Assembly: GCA_002389995.1 (NCBI GenBank)
Contig: DGRR01000233.1
Coordinates: 1 to 9,804 of the forward strand
Direction: 5' to 3'
Source of the DNA: Ruminococcus sp. UBA4383
GTDB lineage: Bacteria > Bacillota > Clostridia > Oscillospirales > Ruminococcaceae
DNA: 9,804 nt
The first letter of the stretch is position 1. Each line of letters starts with the position of its first letter. The translations under genes were made by a program, and so were the position numbers. The notes beneath the pieces were generated by a model that saw only the letters and a program-made list of their open reading frames with translations, ran no database searches and was not told the DNA's origin. Shown piece after piece: positions 1 to 6,731 of the stretch.

Positions 1-81
1 GATGACAGTGCAATTGCAGATACTATGGACGAACTGAGAGAAAAACTCGATTCAGCCGATATAACCTACAAAATACAGTAA
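1..81 (+). CDS. C-terminal end of an unidentified protein (5' truncated)
   Basis: Frame 1 is open from the window edge and ends with TAA at 79-81, giving 26 C-terminal residues (starting DDSAIADTMDELREKL and ending TYKIQ). The piece is acidic and looks like an amphipathic helix followed by a short strand. It is too short to assign to a family. That it is a real gene end is supported by the strong hairpin terminator beginning 6 bp after the stop. It converges on folD, so it does not belong to the operon to its right. Confidence 0.7.
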   Translation, partial: DDSAIADTMDELREKLDSADITYKIQ

Positions 82-87
82 ATACAT

Positions 88-118
88 AAAAAATCCCCGA
101 ATATTCGGGGATTTTTTT
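88..118. terminator. Bidirectional rho-independent terminator between convergent genes
   Basis: A perfect 30-bp palindrome (88-117) has a GC core CCCCG/CGGGG around GAATATTC. It is flanked by six A on the left and seven T on the right, so the transcript from either strand forms a hairpin followed by a U tract. It lies between the stop of the truncated rightward gene (81) and the stop of folD (120) and can end both transcripts. Confidence 0.93.
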
Positions 119-119
119 A

Positions 120-977
120 TTATTCAATTCCTGCCTGCTGTTTTGCGGCTGTGAGGGTATTTTTCATGAGCATAGCTATTGTCATAGGTCCTACACCGCC
201 GGGGACGGGAGTTATGTAGGAGGCTTTCTTTTCAGCGGATTCAAAATCAACATCTCCGCAGAGCTTGCCGTTTTCATCTCTGTCCATACCTACATCTATG
301 ACTATTGCACCTTCCTTTATCATATCGCCTGTAACGAATTTAGCCTTTCCGATTGCCACTACAAGGATATCTGCACTGAGACAGATTTCTTTGAGGTTTT
401 TGGTTTTGGAATGGCATATTGTGACAGTGCCGTTTTTCTGCAAGAGGAGCATAGCCTGCGGTTTGCCGACAATATTGCTTCTGCCGATTACAACGCAGTT
501 TTTACCTGTTATATCCGTGCCTGTGCTTTCGATAAGGCGCATAACTCCTGCGGGAGTACAGGGAAGAAATGCATAGTCGCCTATCATGATTCTGCCTACA
601 TTTGCAGGGTGGAATGCATCAACGTCCTTTTCGGGGGAGATAGCATTTATTACAGCTTTTTCGTCAATATGCTTAGGGAGAGGAAGCTGTACAAGTATGC
701 CGTTTACTCTTGTGTCACGGTTAAGAACTTCAACAAGGTCGAGAAGCTGTTCCTGAGTTGTATCTTCGTCCATAGCGTATTCATAGGACTGGAAACCCAC
801 TGCCTCGCAAGCCTTTTTCTTATTGTTTACATAAACTCTTGATGCGGGATTATTTCCCACGATTACGACAGCAAGACCTACTTTAAGACCTTTTTCATCT
901 TTAAGTCTTGCAGCCTCGGCAGCTACTTCCTCTTTAACGCTTGCGGAAACTGCTTTTCCGTCAATTATCTGTGCCAT
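120..977 (-). CDS. folD: Bifunctional methylenetetrahydrofolate dehydrogenase / methenyltetrahydrofolate cyclohydrolase FolD
   Basis: FolD is a cytoplasmic enzyme that interconverts 5,10-methylene-, 5,10-methenyl- and 10-formyl-tetrahydrofolate using NADP+, supplying formyl groups for purines and initiator tRNA. The 285-residue product has the usual family length. Visible motifs in order are YVNNKKKAC (catalytic Tyr/Lys region), VQLPLP (catalytic Gln), [10 protein letters not shown] (catalytic Asp), CTPAGV, the Rossmann-type [14 protein letters not shown], and the C-terminal [12 protein letters not shown] signature. The start is ATG at 977, not the in-frame ATG at 1013, because the strong AAGGAGG at 987-993 sits 9 nt upstream of 977 but downstream of 1013. 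It is the last gene of the yfmF-yfmH-lgt-folD operon: its start lies inside the end of lgt (17-nt overlap), suggesting translational coupling, and it stops 2 nt from the shared terminator. Identification is secure. Confidence 0.97.
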   Translation of the reverse strand: MAQIIDGKAVSASVKEEVAAEAARLKDEKGLKVGLAVVIVGNNPASRVYVNNKKKACEAVGFQSYEYAMDEDTTQEQLLDLVEVLNRDTRVNGILVQLPLPKHIDEKAVINAISPEKDVDAFHPANVGRIMIGDYAFLPCTPAGVMRLIESTGTDITGKNCVVIGRSNIVGKPQAMLLLQKNGTVTICHSKTKNLKEICLSADILVVAIGKAKFVTGDMIKEGAIVIDVGMDRDENGKLCGDVDFESAEKKASYITPVPGGVGPMTIAMLMKNTLTAAKQQAGIE

Positions 978-1989
978 TGTGATTTTCCTCCTTGATATCC
1001 GATTCGGAATCATTTTTTATTTCCTTTGATTTATTTTTAGATTTAACGCCTGACTCTGAGAGAAGAAGTTTTGATTCTTCTGTATCCGCATAAAGAATAT
1101 ATCTTTCGGGGTCACGTTTCACACGGAAATGAAAGATTATCTGCAATATTATTGAAATTATGCATATTATCAGCGACAAAGCCTGAGAAACTCTCATATT
1201 GCCTATCATAAGGCTGTCTGTACGCAGACCTTCAACGACAAATCTTTCCGCACCGTACCATGCAAGATACATGAGAAAAATCTGTCCGTCATATTTTCTT
1301 CTCTTTGAGAATGATGCAAGTATGACAAATCCCAAAAGACACCATACCGATTCATAGAGAAAACATGGGTGTACGGCATATTTTTCTGACATTTCAAGTC
1401 CCTGACGGTACATTTCACCATCAAGATATGCGCTGTTATGAAAGATAGTCTGCTGTATTCTTCCGCCTGTCATTCCGAAAAGGCTGTCGGTATTTGTGCC
1501 GAAAGCCTCCTGATTCACAAAATTTCCCCATCTTCCCACGCCCTGACCGATTAAGAATCCAATTACGGTAATATCGAGCATGGGGAGCATTTTTACTTTA
1601 CGGGCTTTGCATATAAGCAGTCCGACAAGCACTGCGCCGATTATTCCGCCGTAAATGGCAAGTCCGCCGTTTCGTGTATTGAGTATTGCCTTTATATCGC
1701 CCCTGTATTCGTCCCAGCGGAATGCGACATAGTACAGTCTTGCTCCGACAATTCCGCCTACGACACCGCCTATCACGGCATCTATCGCCCTGTCGGAATC
1801 TATGCCGAATCTTTTCATATGCGGGAAACAGTAGAGTATTGCAAGAAGAAGTCCCGTGACGATTATTATTCCGTACCACTGTATATCGAGTCCGAAAACC
1901 GTGAATGCCGTGGGGTCTATATGAAATTCCCAGCCAATTTTCGGAAATGATATTATATTCGGGTCGGATATGGTCTGAACCTCTGTCAA
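961..1989 (-). CDS. lgt: Phosphatidylglycerol:prolipoprotein diacylglyceryl transferase Lgt
   Basis: Lgt is the membrane enzyme that transfers diacylglyceryl from phosphatidylglycerol to the lipobox cysteine of prolipoproteins, the first step of lipoprotein maturation. The 342-residue product has several hydrophobic segments (about 37-55, 70-90, 110-128, 139-152, 211-227, 267-288). It carries the family signature [10 protein letters not shown] (152-161, with the arginine matching the essential E. coli Arg143) and a later [11 protein letters not shown] block with the second conserved arginine. The E. coli His103 position, within HGG, appears to be Tyr113 (GGLAIYGG). From about residue 290 there is a hydrophilic, Lys/Ser/Glu-rich tail of about 50 residues, which makes it longer than typical Lgt. 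The start is TTG at 1989; no ATG, GTG or other TTG occurs in frame before residue 58, and an in-frame TAA lies one codon upstream. It follows yfmH by 3 nt and overlaps folD by 17 nt. Confidence 0.95.
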   Translation of the reverse strand: MTEVQTISDPNIISFPKIGWEFHIDPTAFTVFGLDIQWYGIIIVTGLLLAILYCFPHMKRFGIDSDRAIDAVIGGVVGGIVGARLYYVAFRWDEYRGDIKAILNTRNGGLAIYGGIIGAVLVGLLICKARKVKMLPMLDITVIGFLIGQGVGRWGNFVNQEAFGTNTDSLFGMTGGRIQQTIFHNSAYLDGEMYRQGLEMSEKYAVHPCFLYESVWCLLGFVILASFSKRRKYDGQIFLMYLAWYGAERFVVEGLRTDSLMIGNMRVSQALSLIICIISIILQIIFHFRVKRDPERYILYADTEESKLLLSESGVKSKNKSKEIKNDSESDIKEENHNGTDN

Positions 1990-1992
1990 GAC

Positions 1993-3270
1993 TTACACCG
2001 TCCCCTCGATTACTGACATTACAAGTCTGTCTTTTCTGAGTTCATTCTTCATAAATTCAAGCACATCACTGCTTTTGAGGTCTGAAAGAACCTGTATGGT
2101 GGCATACGGAGATACTCCGTCCATGTGGCTGTTCATCATGAGATTTGCGACTGCTTCAACGTTGTTGAGTTCTCTTACAAGACCGCCGTATGTTGATTTT
2201 TTGATTCTCTGGAATAAATTTTCATCTATGCCGTCTTTTATTATTCTTTCGATTTCAGCCGAAACGGTATCTCTTATCACATCGGGAGAATCTGATTCAC
2301 CGCTGAATATTACTGTAAAATATCCGTCACCCGTAAATACTTCCGTGCCGAAAGACGAATTTATAACTTCATCTCTGAGGAGTTTCTGATACATTTCGGT
2401 TGAAGGGTCTGAGAGGATATCTGCCGCAACAGATGCAGCCATAACCTTTTCAAGTCTTTCATTTCCCTTACACGGTGTACATTTGTAGCCTATATTGAAT
2501 ATAGATGCACCTACGGGCTGTTTTTCGGTTATTTCAGCCTGTACAATACTTTCGGGTTCATCAGGGAAAACGGTTTCAAGACCTTTGTCCTCGCATTTTT
2601 TGAGGCACTCATCGCATATTGCAAGCACTTCATCAGCCTTTACATTTCCTGCGATTGAAAGCACCATATTGTTGAGATTATAGAAAGTATAATAGCATTT
2701 GTAAAGCAAATCCGCATTTATCTGTGCTATACTTTCAATAGTTCCCGCTATATCTATTTTTACGGGGTGGTTGTGGTACATACAGCGGAGCATATTGAAA
2801 AATACTCTCCATTCGGGATTATCGTTTGTCATCTGGATTTCCTGACCGATTATGCCCTGTTCCTTGTCAACGGTTGCCTGAGTGAAATAGGGAGCCTGTA
2901 CAAAATCGAGAAGTATTTTCAGTGACTCCTTATAATTTTTTGTACAACTGAAAAGGTATGCGGTCTTGTCGAATGAAGTGAAAGCGTTTCCGCTTGCGCC
3001 TGTTTTTGCATAGAGTTCAAAAACATCGCAGTCCTCGTTTTCAAAGAGCTTGTGTTCAAGGAAATGTGCAATTCCTTCGGGTACAACGGTATACTCTTTG
3101 TCATCAGCCATTTTGAACATGGTATTGACCGAGCCGTATTTTGTTCCGAAAAGAGCCTCTATACTGCTGTAACCTTCCATTTCGCAGATATATATGTCAA
3201 GACCGCTGTCGTGCTTGACATGGATTATTTTATCGCCTGTTCTTTCGCTTGTTATGATATTTTTTTCCAT
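1993..3270 (-). CDS. yfmH: Zinc-dependent M16-family peptidase, YfmH type (catalytic partner)
   Basis: This 425-residue protein belongs to peptidase family M16 (pitrilysin/insulinase/processing peptidase). The inverted zinc motif HFLEH is intact: His69, Glu72 and His73. The distal acidic ligand is probably Glu144 in GQEIQM, 71 residues on, followed by the typical TNDNPEWR. The C-terminal half is the usual inactive M16 repeat. Its partner encoded just upstream lacks the metal site, the two-gene arrangement of Bacillus ymfF/ymfH. Public naming links these to 5-aminopentanol modification of elongation factor P; whether that role applies here is inference. The start is ATG at 3270 with AAGGAGG 7 nt upstream, and it shares one base with the yfmF stop (TAATG), which suggests coupled translation and equal amounts. 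No signal peptide is visible, so it is probably cytoplasmic. lgt follows after 3 nt. Confidence 0.9.
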   Translation of the reverse strand: MEKNIITSERTGDKIIHVKHDSGLDIYICEMEGYSSIEALFGTKYGSVNTMFKMADDKEYTVVPEGIAHFLEHKLFENEDCDVFELYAKTGASGNAFTSFDKTAYLFSCTKNYKESLKILLDFVQAPYFTQATVDKEQGIIGQEIQMTNDNPEWRVFFNMLRCMYHNHPVKIDIAGTIESIAQINADLLYKCYYTFYNLNNMVLSIAGNVKADEVLAICDECLKKCEDKGLETVFPDEPESIVQAEITEKQPVGASIFNIGYKCTPCKGNERLEKVMAASVAADILSDPSTEMYQKLLRDEVINSSFGTEVFTGDGYFTVIFSGESDSPDVIRDTVSAEIERIIKDGIDENLFQRIKKSTYGGLVRELNNVEAVANLMMNSHMDGVSPYATIQVLSDLKSSDVLEFMKNELRKDRLVMSVIEGTV

Positions 3271-4538
3271 TATTCAGCCTCCTTGTTGAGCATATAGTAA
3301 ATGCTGTCGAGTTTAAGGGTTGATGCTGCCTGAATTATTCTTGCCTTGGTGACGTTCTGAAAATTCATGAACTGTTCCTGCGGAGTAAGAATTTTTCCGT
3401 TGCAGAATCTTTCAAAATACCATGAAGAATATGATGACGGCGTGTCACCTATCGCATTGTATGCATTGTCAAGTGAAAGAAGTGCGCTCTGTATCTCCTC
3501 ATCTGAGATATTGCCCTTTATGATTTCATCAAGCTGATTGAGTATTTCGGCTTTTGCCTTTTCGATATTGACTTTTTCAACACCGCTGTCAACCATAATG
3601 ATATTTTTAACAGAAGAAAAACGGCTTGCACAATAGTAGCAGAGACTCATTTTTTCCCTGACATTTGCGAAAAGCTTTGAAACAGGAGTTGCACCGTAAA
3701 TCATACTGAGCATCTGGAGAGCAAACCTGTCGTCTGAATCTGTTTTGAAGGTCATTACCATTTTGCACTGTCTTACGTCCATTTCTTCGGAAGAAATTTC
3801 AATTTCGGGCTTTACTGGGCTTTTTGAATTGAAAACATATTCTTTCGGCTGTCTTTCGATTTTTGAAAATTCCTCGGTGAACATATCTTTTACAGTATTG
3901 TTTTCTTCGGAAGAAACATACATTATTTCAATCTGTGCAGTTCTGAGAATATTCTGATATGCTCTGTAAGCATCTGCGGAAGTAACTTTTTCGGCATCTT
4001 CTTTTTTTCCCATATCCGAAAGTGCTGCGGGTTCGCCCCTGAAAGCTATTTCCTCAGCCTTTGATATTGCATAGCCTCTCTTGTTATTGAGTTCGGCATC
4101 AATTCGGTCGAGGAGTTCTTTCTTTGTAATTTTGAAAAGTTCGCTGTCGAACTCGCCGTTACTGACATTCGGGTAGAAAATGCAGTCTTTTATGATTTCG
4201 GTCATTTCCTCATCGAGATTTTCTCCGTCAAATGCATATTTATTATTAATCCATGATGATGTGAAAGAGAGTATCTGGAGGTCACCTCTTTTGGAAGAAC
4301 CGCTTCTCACGCCTGAACCGTAGAGAGATGAAAGTTTTTCGCTGAGTTCCGCAATAGTTTTAAACTTGCTGTTCGCATCTGAAAGCACACCTATGCCGAG
4401 GGAATTTGCGGAGGCGGTTTCCCTGCAAAGCGATGTAATAAAGCGGACAGTCAGAAGATTTGTCTTGAATTTCGGGTCTGTGACTGACGAAAATCCTATT
4501 TTATCGGATATTTCTGTCCTGTTGTATTTCATTGGCAT
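3270..4538 (-). CDS. yfmF: Inactive M16-family peptidase-like subunit, YfmF type
   Basis: This 422-residue protein has M16 architecture but no HxxEH motif anywhere, so it should not bind the catalytic zinc. The N-terminal block LSEKLSSLYGSGVRSGSSKR, followed by GDLQILSF, resembles the YfmF/YmfF family, and a second M16-like half follows (SKLFANVREKMSLCYYC, then a conserved SVKNIIMVDSG block). By analogy with two-subunit M16 enzymes it probably pairs with the active YfmH encoded next, helping to form the substrate chamber; this is inference. It is the first gene of its operon, with a sigma-A-type promoter 29 nt upstream of the start codon. Two ATG codons are possible: 4538 (AAGGAG only 4 nt away) or 4532 (10 nt away), differing by two residues. 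Its stop overlaps the yfmH start by 1 nt. Confidence 0.85.
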   Translation of the reverse strand: MPMKYNRTEISDKIGFSSVTDPKFKTNLLTVRFITSLCRETASANSLGIGVLSDANSKFKTIAELSEKLSSLYGSGVRSGSSKRGDLQILSFTSSWINNKYAFDGENLDEEMTEIIKDCIFYPNVSNGEFDSELFKITKKELLDRIDAELNNKRGYAISKAEEIAFRGEPAALSDMGKKEDAEKVTSADAYRAYQNILRTAQIEIMYVSSEENNTVKDMFTEEFSKIERQPKEYVFNSKSPVKPEIEISSEEMDVRQCKMVMTFKTDSDDRFALQMLSMIYGATPVSKLFANVREKMSLCYYCASRFSSVKNIIMVDSGVEKVNIEKAKAEILNQLDEIIKGNISDEEIQSALLSLDNAYNAIGDTPSSYSSWYFERFCNGKILTPQEQFMNFQNVTKARIIQAASTLKLDSIYYMLNKEAE

Positions 4539-4566
4539 TACACTCCTTAAAAAAATTTACACAGTT

Positions 4567-4595
4567 ATTATAACATATATTGCATCGGATTTCCA
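4567..4595 (-). promoter_or_regulatory. Sigma-A-type promoter of the yfmF-yfmH-lgt-folD operon
   Basis: On the minus strand, TGGAAA (4590-4595) is separated by 17 nt from a perfect TATAAT (4567-4572). The -10 is extended by TG one base upstream (4574-4575). The expected start of transcription is near 4560, giving a leader of about 20 nt that ends in the AAGGAG of yfmF. The -35 matches TTGACA at 4 of 6 positions, which the extended -10 could offset. Confidence 0.75.
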
Positions 4596-4656
4596 TATTT
4601 TCTTGAAAATTTCTCATGTATTTCACAATTTCCGAAAGGAAAACCGTCTTTTAAGC

Positions 4657-4686
4657 CCTGAATTTCTGCTTAATACAGTTTTCAGG
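4657..4686. other. Imperfect inverted repeat in the intergenic stretch upstream of yfmF
   Basis: CCTGAA (4657-4662) pairs with TTCAGG (4681-4686), and an inner CTG/CAG (4666-4668, 4676-4678) could extend the hairpin across a small internal loop. No T tract follows on either strand, so it is not a convincing rho-independent terminator. It lies 30 bp downstream of the small membrane protein gene and about 60 bp upstream of the yfmF -35. It could be a weak transcript end, a protein site or chance. The rest of 4539-4715 holds the yfmF promoter and otherwise nothing I can name. Confidence 0.25.
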
Positions 4687-4715
4687 CACTTATTTGGTTA
4701 ACACAAACTAACAGA

Positions 4716-4823
4716 TTATATAAATATCATGATGAGATAAGCTATAATTAAAACTGCTGCAAGTCCGAGGACAGCTATTCTCTGCCACAGTTTCTTCCGG
4801 GGCTTTTTATATTTTTGGCTCAT
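4716..4823 (-). CDS. Small single-pass membrane protein, 35 residues
   Basis: A short leftward reading frame begins at ATG 4823 and ends at TAA 4716-4718. The product starts MSQKYKKPRKKLWQR, a strongly basic N-terminus, followed by one hydrophobic stretch of about 20 residues (16-35) running to the end. This implies a single membrane helix with the basic end in the cytoplasm. A good ribosome binding site, GAGGTG (4830-4835), lies 6 nt upstream and overlaps the TGA of the helicase gene; only 10 nt separate the two genes, so they are probably co-transcribed and coupled. An in-frame TGA directly precedes the ATG, which fixes the start. I do not recognise the family; the composition recalls the short Lys-rich one-helix proteins common in Firmicutes. 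Function is unknown. Confidence 0.7.
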   Translation of the reverse strand: MSQKYKKPRKKLWQRIAVLGLAAVLIIAYLIMIFI

Positions 4824-4833
4824 TCATATCACC

Positions 4834-6558
4834 TCAATGTCTTTTTTTGCTTCTTTTCTTGCGGTCGGGGATATAGTCTGTATAGACCTCTCTTTTACGG
4901 CTTTTGCCGAAAGGAGTTTTATGTTTTTCTTTTCCTGAAATTTCCCTGTTTCTGCGTTCGGAGATTCTTTCGGTTTTGCCGCCCTTATAGAGTTTTACCT
5001 CTACCTGTCTGCCGTTTATTTTCATTGGGTTGGTGCTTTCGATTATGTAGTCATAATCTGATTCGGGTACTTCAACGGTTGTATGTTCATCATAGATATC
5101 AATTTTTCCGAAATCCTTGCCTGCCATACCCGTAGCATCAGCGAGTGCGCCGAGTATGAAATTGGGAGCGATTCTGTGGCTTCTTCCAATATTTATATCT
5201 ACCCTGACAGTTTTTTCGCCTTTGCGGTTACCTTTTCTGACGGGTCTTGCGGCATAATCGGGGAGGTTGTCTGTTTCGGATTTAAGTCTTTCAGCGATAA
5301 TTCTTGCGGCTGCCTCTCTGTAATCTATGCCGAGTGCGGCAAGGCGGTCAAGAATTTCATAGGCTCTGCGGTCTGAAACGTGTCCGAAATTTGTTATTTC
5401 ATTTATAATATTTTCTTTCTTTGCAGAAATTACATCATTTTTATCTGGGAGGGGCATTTCCTTTATTTCAGCATTTATATATCTGCTTATATCCCTGAGA
5501 GAATAGAACTGTTTTCTGCCTGAAATGAGAGTATATGCAGTACCTGTCCTGCCTGCCCTGCCTGTACGACCTATGCGGTGTATATAGTATTCGTTATCCT
5601 GCGGGATATCGTAATTGAATACTGCATCAATTCCGCTTACGTCAATACCTCTTGCGGCAACATCTGTTGCGACAAGTATGGGAGTGCTGCCTGATTTGAA
5701 GCTGTTCATCACCTGAGTTCTCTGAATCTGTTTCATATCTCCGTGAAGTCCTGCGGCACGGAATCCTGATTTTACGAGTTCCTCTGTAAGTTCGTCAACC
5801 ATTTTCTTTGTGTTGCAGAAAATCATTGAAGATGCGGGATTATATGCCGCAAGCAGAAGTTTAAGTGCATCAGTTTTTCTTCCCATAGGCACTTCAAAAT
5901 AAAACTGATTTATTAATTCAACAGTTTTTCCTGCGGATTTTATCTTTATATGTTCGGGATTTTCCTGATACTTTTCAGTTATCGCCATGATTTCGGGGGG
6001 CATGGTAGCTGAAAACAGGACTGTCTGTCTTTCAGCAGGGATATATGAGAGAATTTCCTCTATATCTTCTCTGAATCCCATATTGAGCATTTCGTCCGCC
6101 TCATCAAGTATGACGGTACGCAGAAAATCGAGTTTAAGGGTTTTTCTGCGGATATGGTCCATTATGCGTCCGGGAGTGCCTATTACTATATTGACACCTC
6201 TTTTGAGCTGTCTTATCTGGTTTTCCATGCTTGCGCCGCCGTAAACAGCACAGGTTTTCACGATATGTTTATATTTTGCGAATTTTTTGATTTCCTCATC
6301 AGCCTGCATGGCAAGTTCTCTGGTGGGACACATTACAAGCACTGCAACAGTTTTTTTATCTGCATCTGTAATACTTTCGACAGCAGGTATTCCGAATGCG
6401 GCAGTTTTTCCCGTTCCTGTATTGGAACGTCCCACAACGTCCCTTCCTTCGAGAAGCAGAGGTATGCTTTTTTCCTGAATCTCTGTCATTTCGTCAAATC
6501 CAAGTTCATCAACCGCAAGGAGTATCTCCTGTGATAAATTCAATTCTTTAAATTTCAT
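4834..6558 (-). CDS. DEAD-box ATP-dependent RNA helicase with DbpA-type RNA-binding domain
   Basis: This 574-residue cytoplasmic RNA helicase uses ATP to unwind or remodel RNA. It carries the Q motif region (FKELNLSQ with TEIQEKSIP), Walker A SNTGTGKT (45-52), PTRELA (79-83), TPGR (128-131), DEAD (152-155), SAT (183-185), VATDVAARGIDV (297-308) and HRIGRTGR (327-334). After a linker, residues about 449-525 match a DbpA RNA-binding domain, and residues 526-574 form a very basic tail ending KKRSKKRH. This layout is that of the DeaD/CsdA/CshA group, associated with ribosome assembly, mRNA decay and cold adaptation; the exact role here is inference. The start is ATG 6558, with AAAGG 7 nt upstream; the in-frame TTG at 6576 lies beyond that site and is unlikely. 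The promoter gives a leader of only about 30 nt. The small membrane protein gene follows after 10 nt. Confidence 0.95.
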   Translation of the reverse strand: MKFKELNLSQEILLAVDELGFDEMTEIQEKSIPLLLEGRDVVGRSNTGTGKTAAFGIPAVESITDADKKTVAVLVMCPTRELAMQADEEIKKFAKYKHIVKTCAVYGGASMENQIRQLKRGVNIVIGTPGRIMDHIRRKTLKLDFLRTVILDEADEMLNMGFREDIEEILSYIPAERQTVLFSATMPPEIMAITEKYQENPEHIKIKSAGKTVELINQFYFEVPMGRKTDALKLLLAAYNPASSMIFCNTKKMVDELTEELVKSGFRAAGLHGDMKQIQRTQVMNSFKSGSTPILVATDVAARGIDVSGIDAVFNYDIPQDNEYYIHRIGRTGRAGRTGTAYTLISGRKQFYSLRDISRYINAEIKEMPLPDKNDVISAKKENIINEITNFGHVSDRRAYEILDRLAALGIDYREAAARIIAERLKSETDNLPDYAARPVRKGNRKGEKTVRVDINIGRSHRIAPNFILGALADATGMAGKDFGKIDIYDEHTTVEVPESDYDYIIESTNPMKINGRQVEVKLYKGGKTERISERRNREISGKEKHKTPFGKSRKREVYTDYIPDRKKRSKKRH

Positions 6559-6596
6559 TATTTTTCCTTTCTTCAATGAATACTTTCCATTTTATC

Positions 6597-6625
6597 ATAA
6601 TATCACAATTTTTTTCCAAAGTCAA
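6597..6625 (-). promoter_or_regulatory. Sigma-A-type promoter of the DEAD-box helicase gene
   Basis: On the minus strand, TTGACT (6620-6625; 5 of 6 match to consensus) is followed after 17 nt by TATTAT (6597-6602; 5 of 6). The expected start of transcription is near 6590, about 30 nt before the helicase ATG at 6558. It is divergent from the phosphatase promoter, with 38 bp between the two -35 boxes. Confidence 0.8.
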
Positions 6626-6663
6626 CAAAAATAAAAATTATCTTGAATATCAGAATAAATTTC

Positions 6664-6692
6664 TTGACTTTTGTGTAAAAATATGCGATAAT
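6664..6692 (+). promoter_or_regulatory. Sigma-A-type promoter of the PAP2 phosphatase gene
   Basis: TTGACT (6664-6669) is followed after exactly 17 nt by GATAAT (6687-6692), which is preceded by an extended -10 TGC (6684-6686). The expected start of transcription is near 6699, about 33 nt before the chosen TTG start codon. This placement supports the downstream start, because the longer open frame would begin upstream of the promoter. Confidence 0.8.
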
Positions 6693-6717
6693 ATAATCCA
6701 TGAAAAAATAATAATAT

Positions 6718-6722
6718 GGAGG
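6718..6722 (+). promoter_or_regulatory. Ribosome binding site that fixes the phosphatase TTG start
   Basis: GGAGG at 6718-6722 lies 9 nt before TTG at 6732. No ATG or GTG in this frame lies at a comparable distance, and the next in-frame ATG falls inside conserved sequence. Confidence 0.8.
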
Positions 6723-6731
6723 CAGAGTATA

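Noticed and set aside
411..842. 143-codon rightward open frame inside folD
   Set aside because: It is fully antisense to folD, whose motifs are complete. It has no ribosome binding site and no recognisable domain, so it is a shadow frame.
978..1013. Longer FolD start at ATG 1013 (12 extra residues)
   Set aside because: The strong AAGGAGG lies between this ATG and the one at 977, and the extra residues do not resemble FolD N-termini.
4629..4644. TTTCC-GAAA-GGAAA hairpin as a terminator
   Set aside because: The stem is only 5 bp, AT-rich at its base, and no T tract follows on either strand.
6559..6576. Longer helicase start at TTG 6576
   Set aside because: The ribosome binding site at 6566-6570 sits downstream of this TTG and properly upstream of ATG 6558, which gives the typical MKFKEL-type N-terminus.
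6559..6596. Cold-shock style long 5' leader for the helicase
   Set aside because: The predicted transcript start leaves only about 30 nt before the ATG, so a long structured leader is not supported.
6700..6711. Three-codon ATG AAA AAA TAA in the PAP2 leader
   Set aside because: It has no ribosome binding site and would lie at the very 5' end of the transcript; it is likely chance in AT-rich sequence.
6576..6731. N-terminal extension of the PAP2 protein (52 codons)
   Set aside because: It spans both divergent promoters, is not preceded by a ribosome binding site, and has AT-driven composition.
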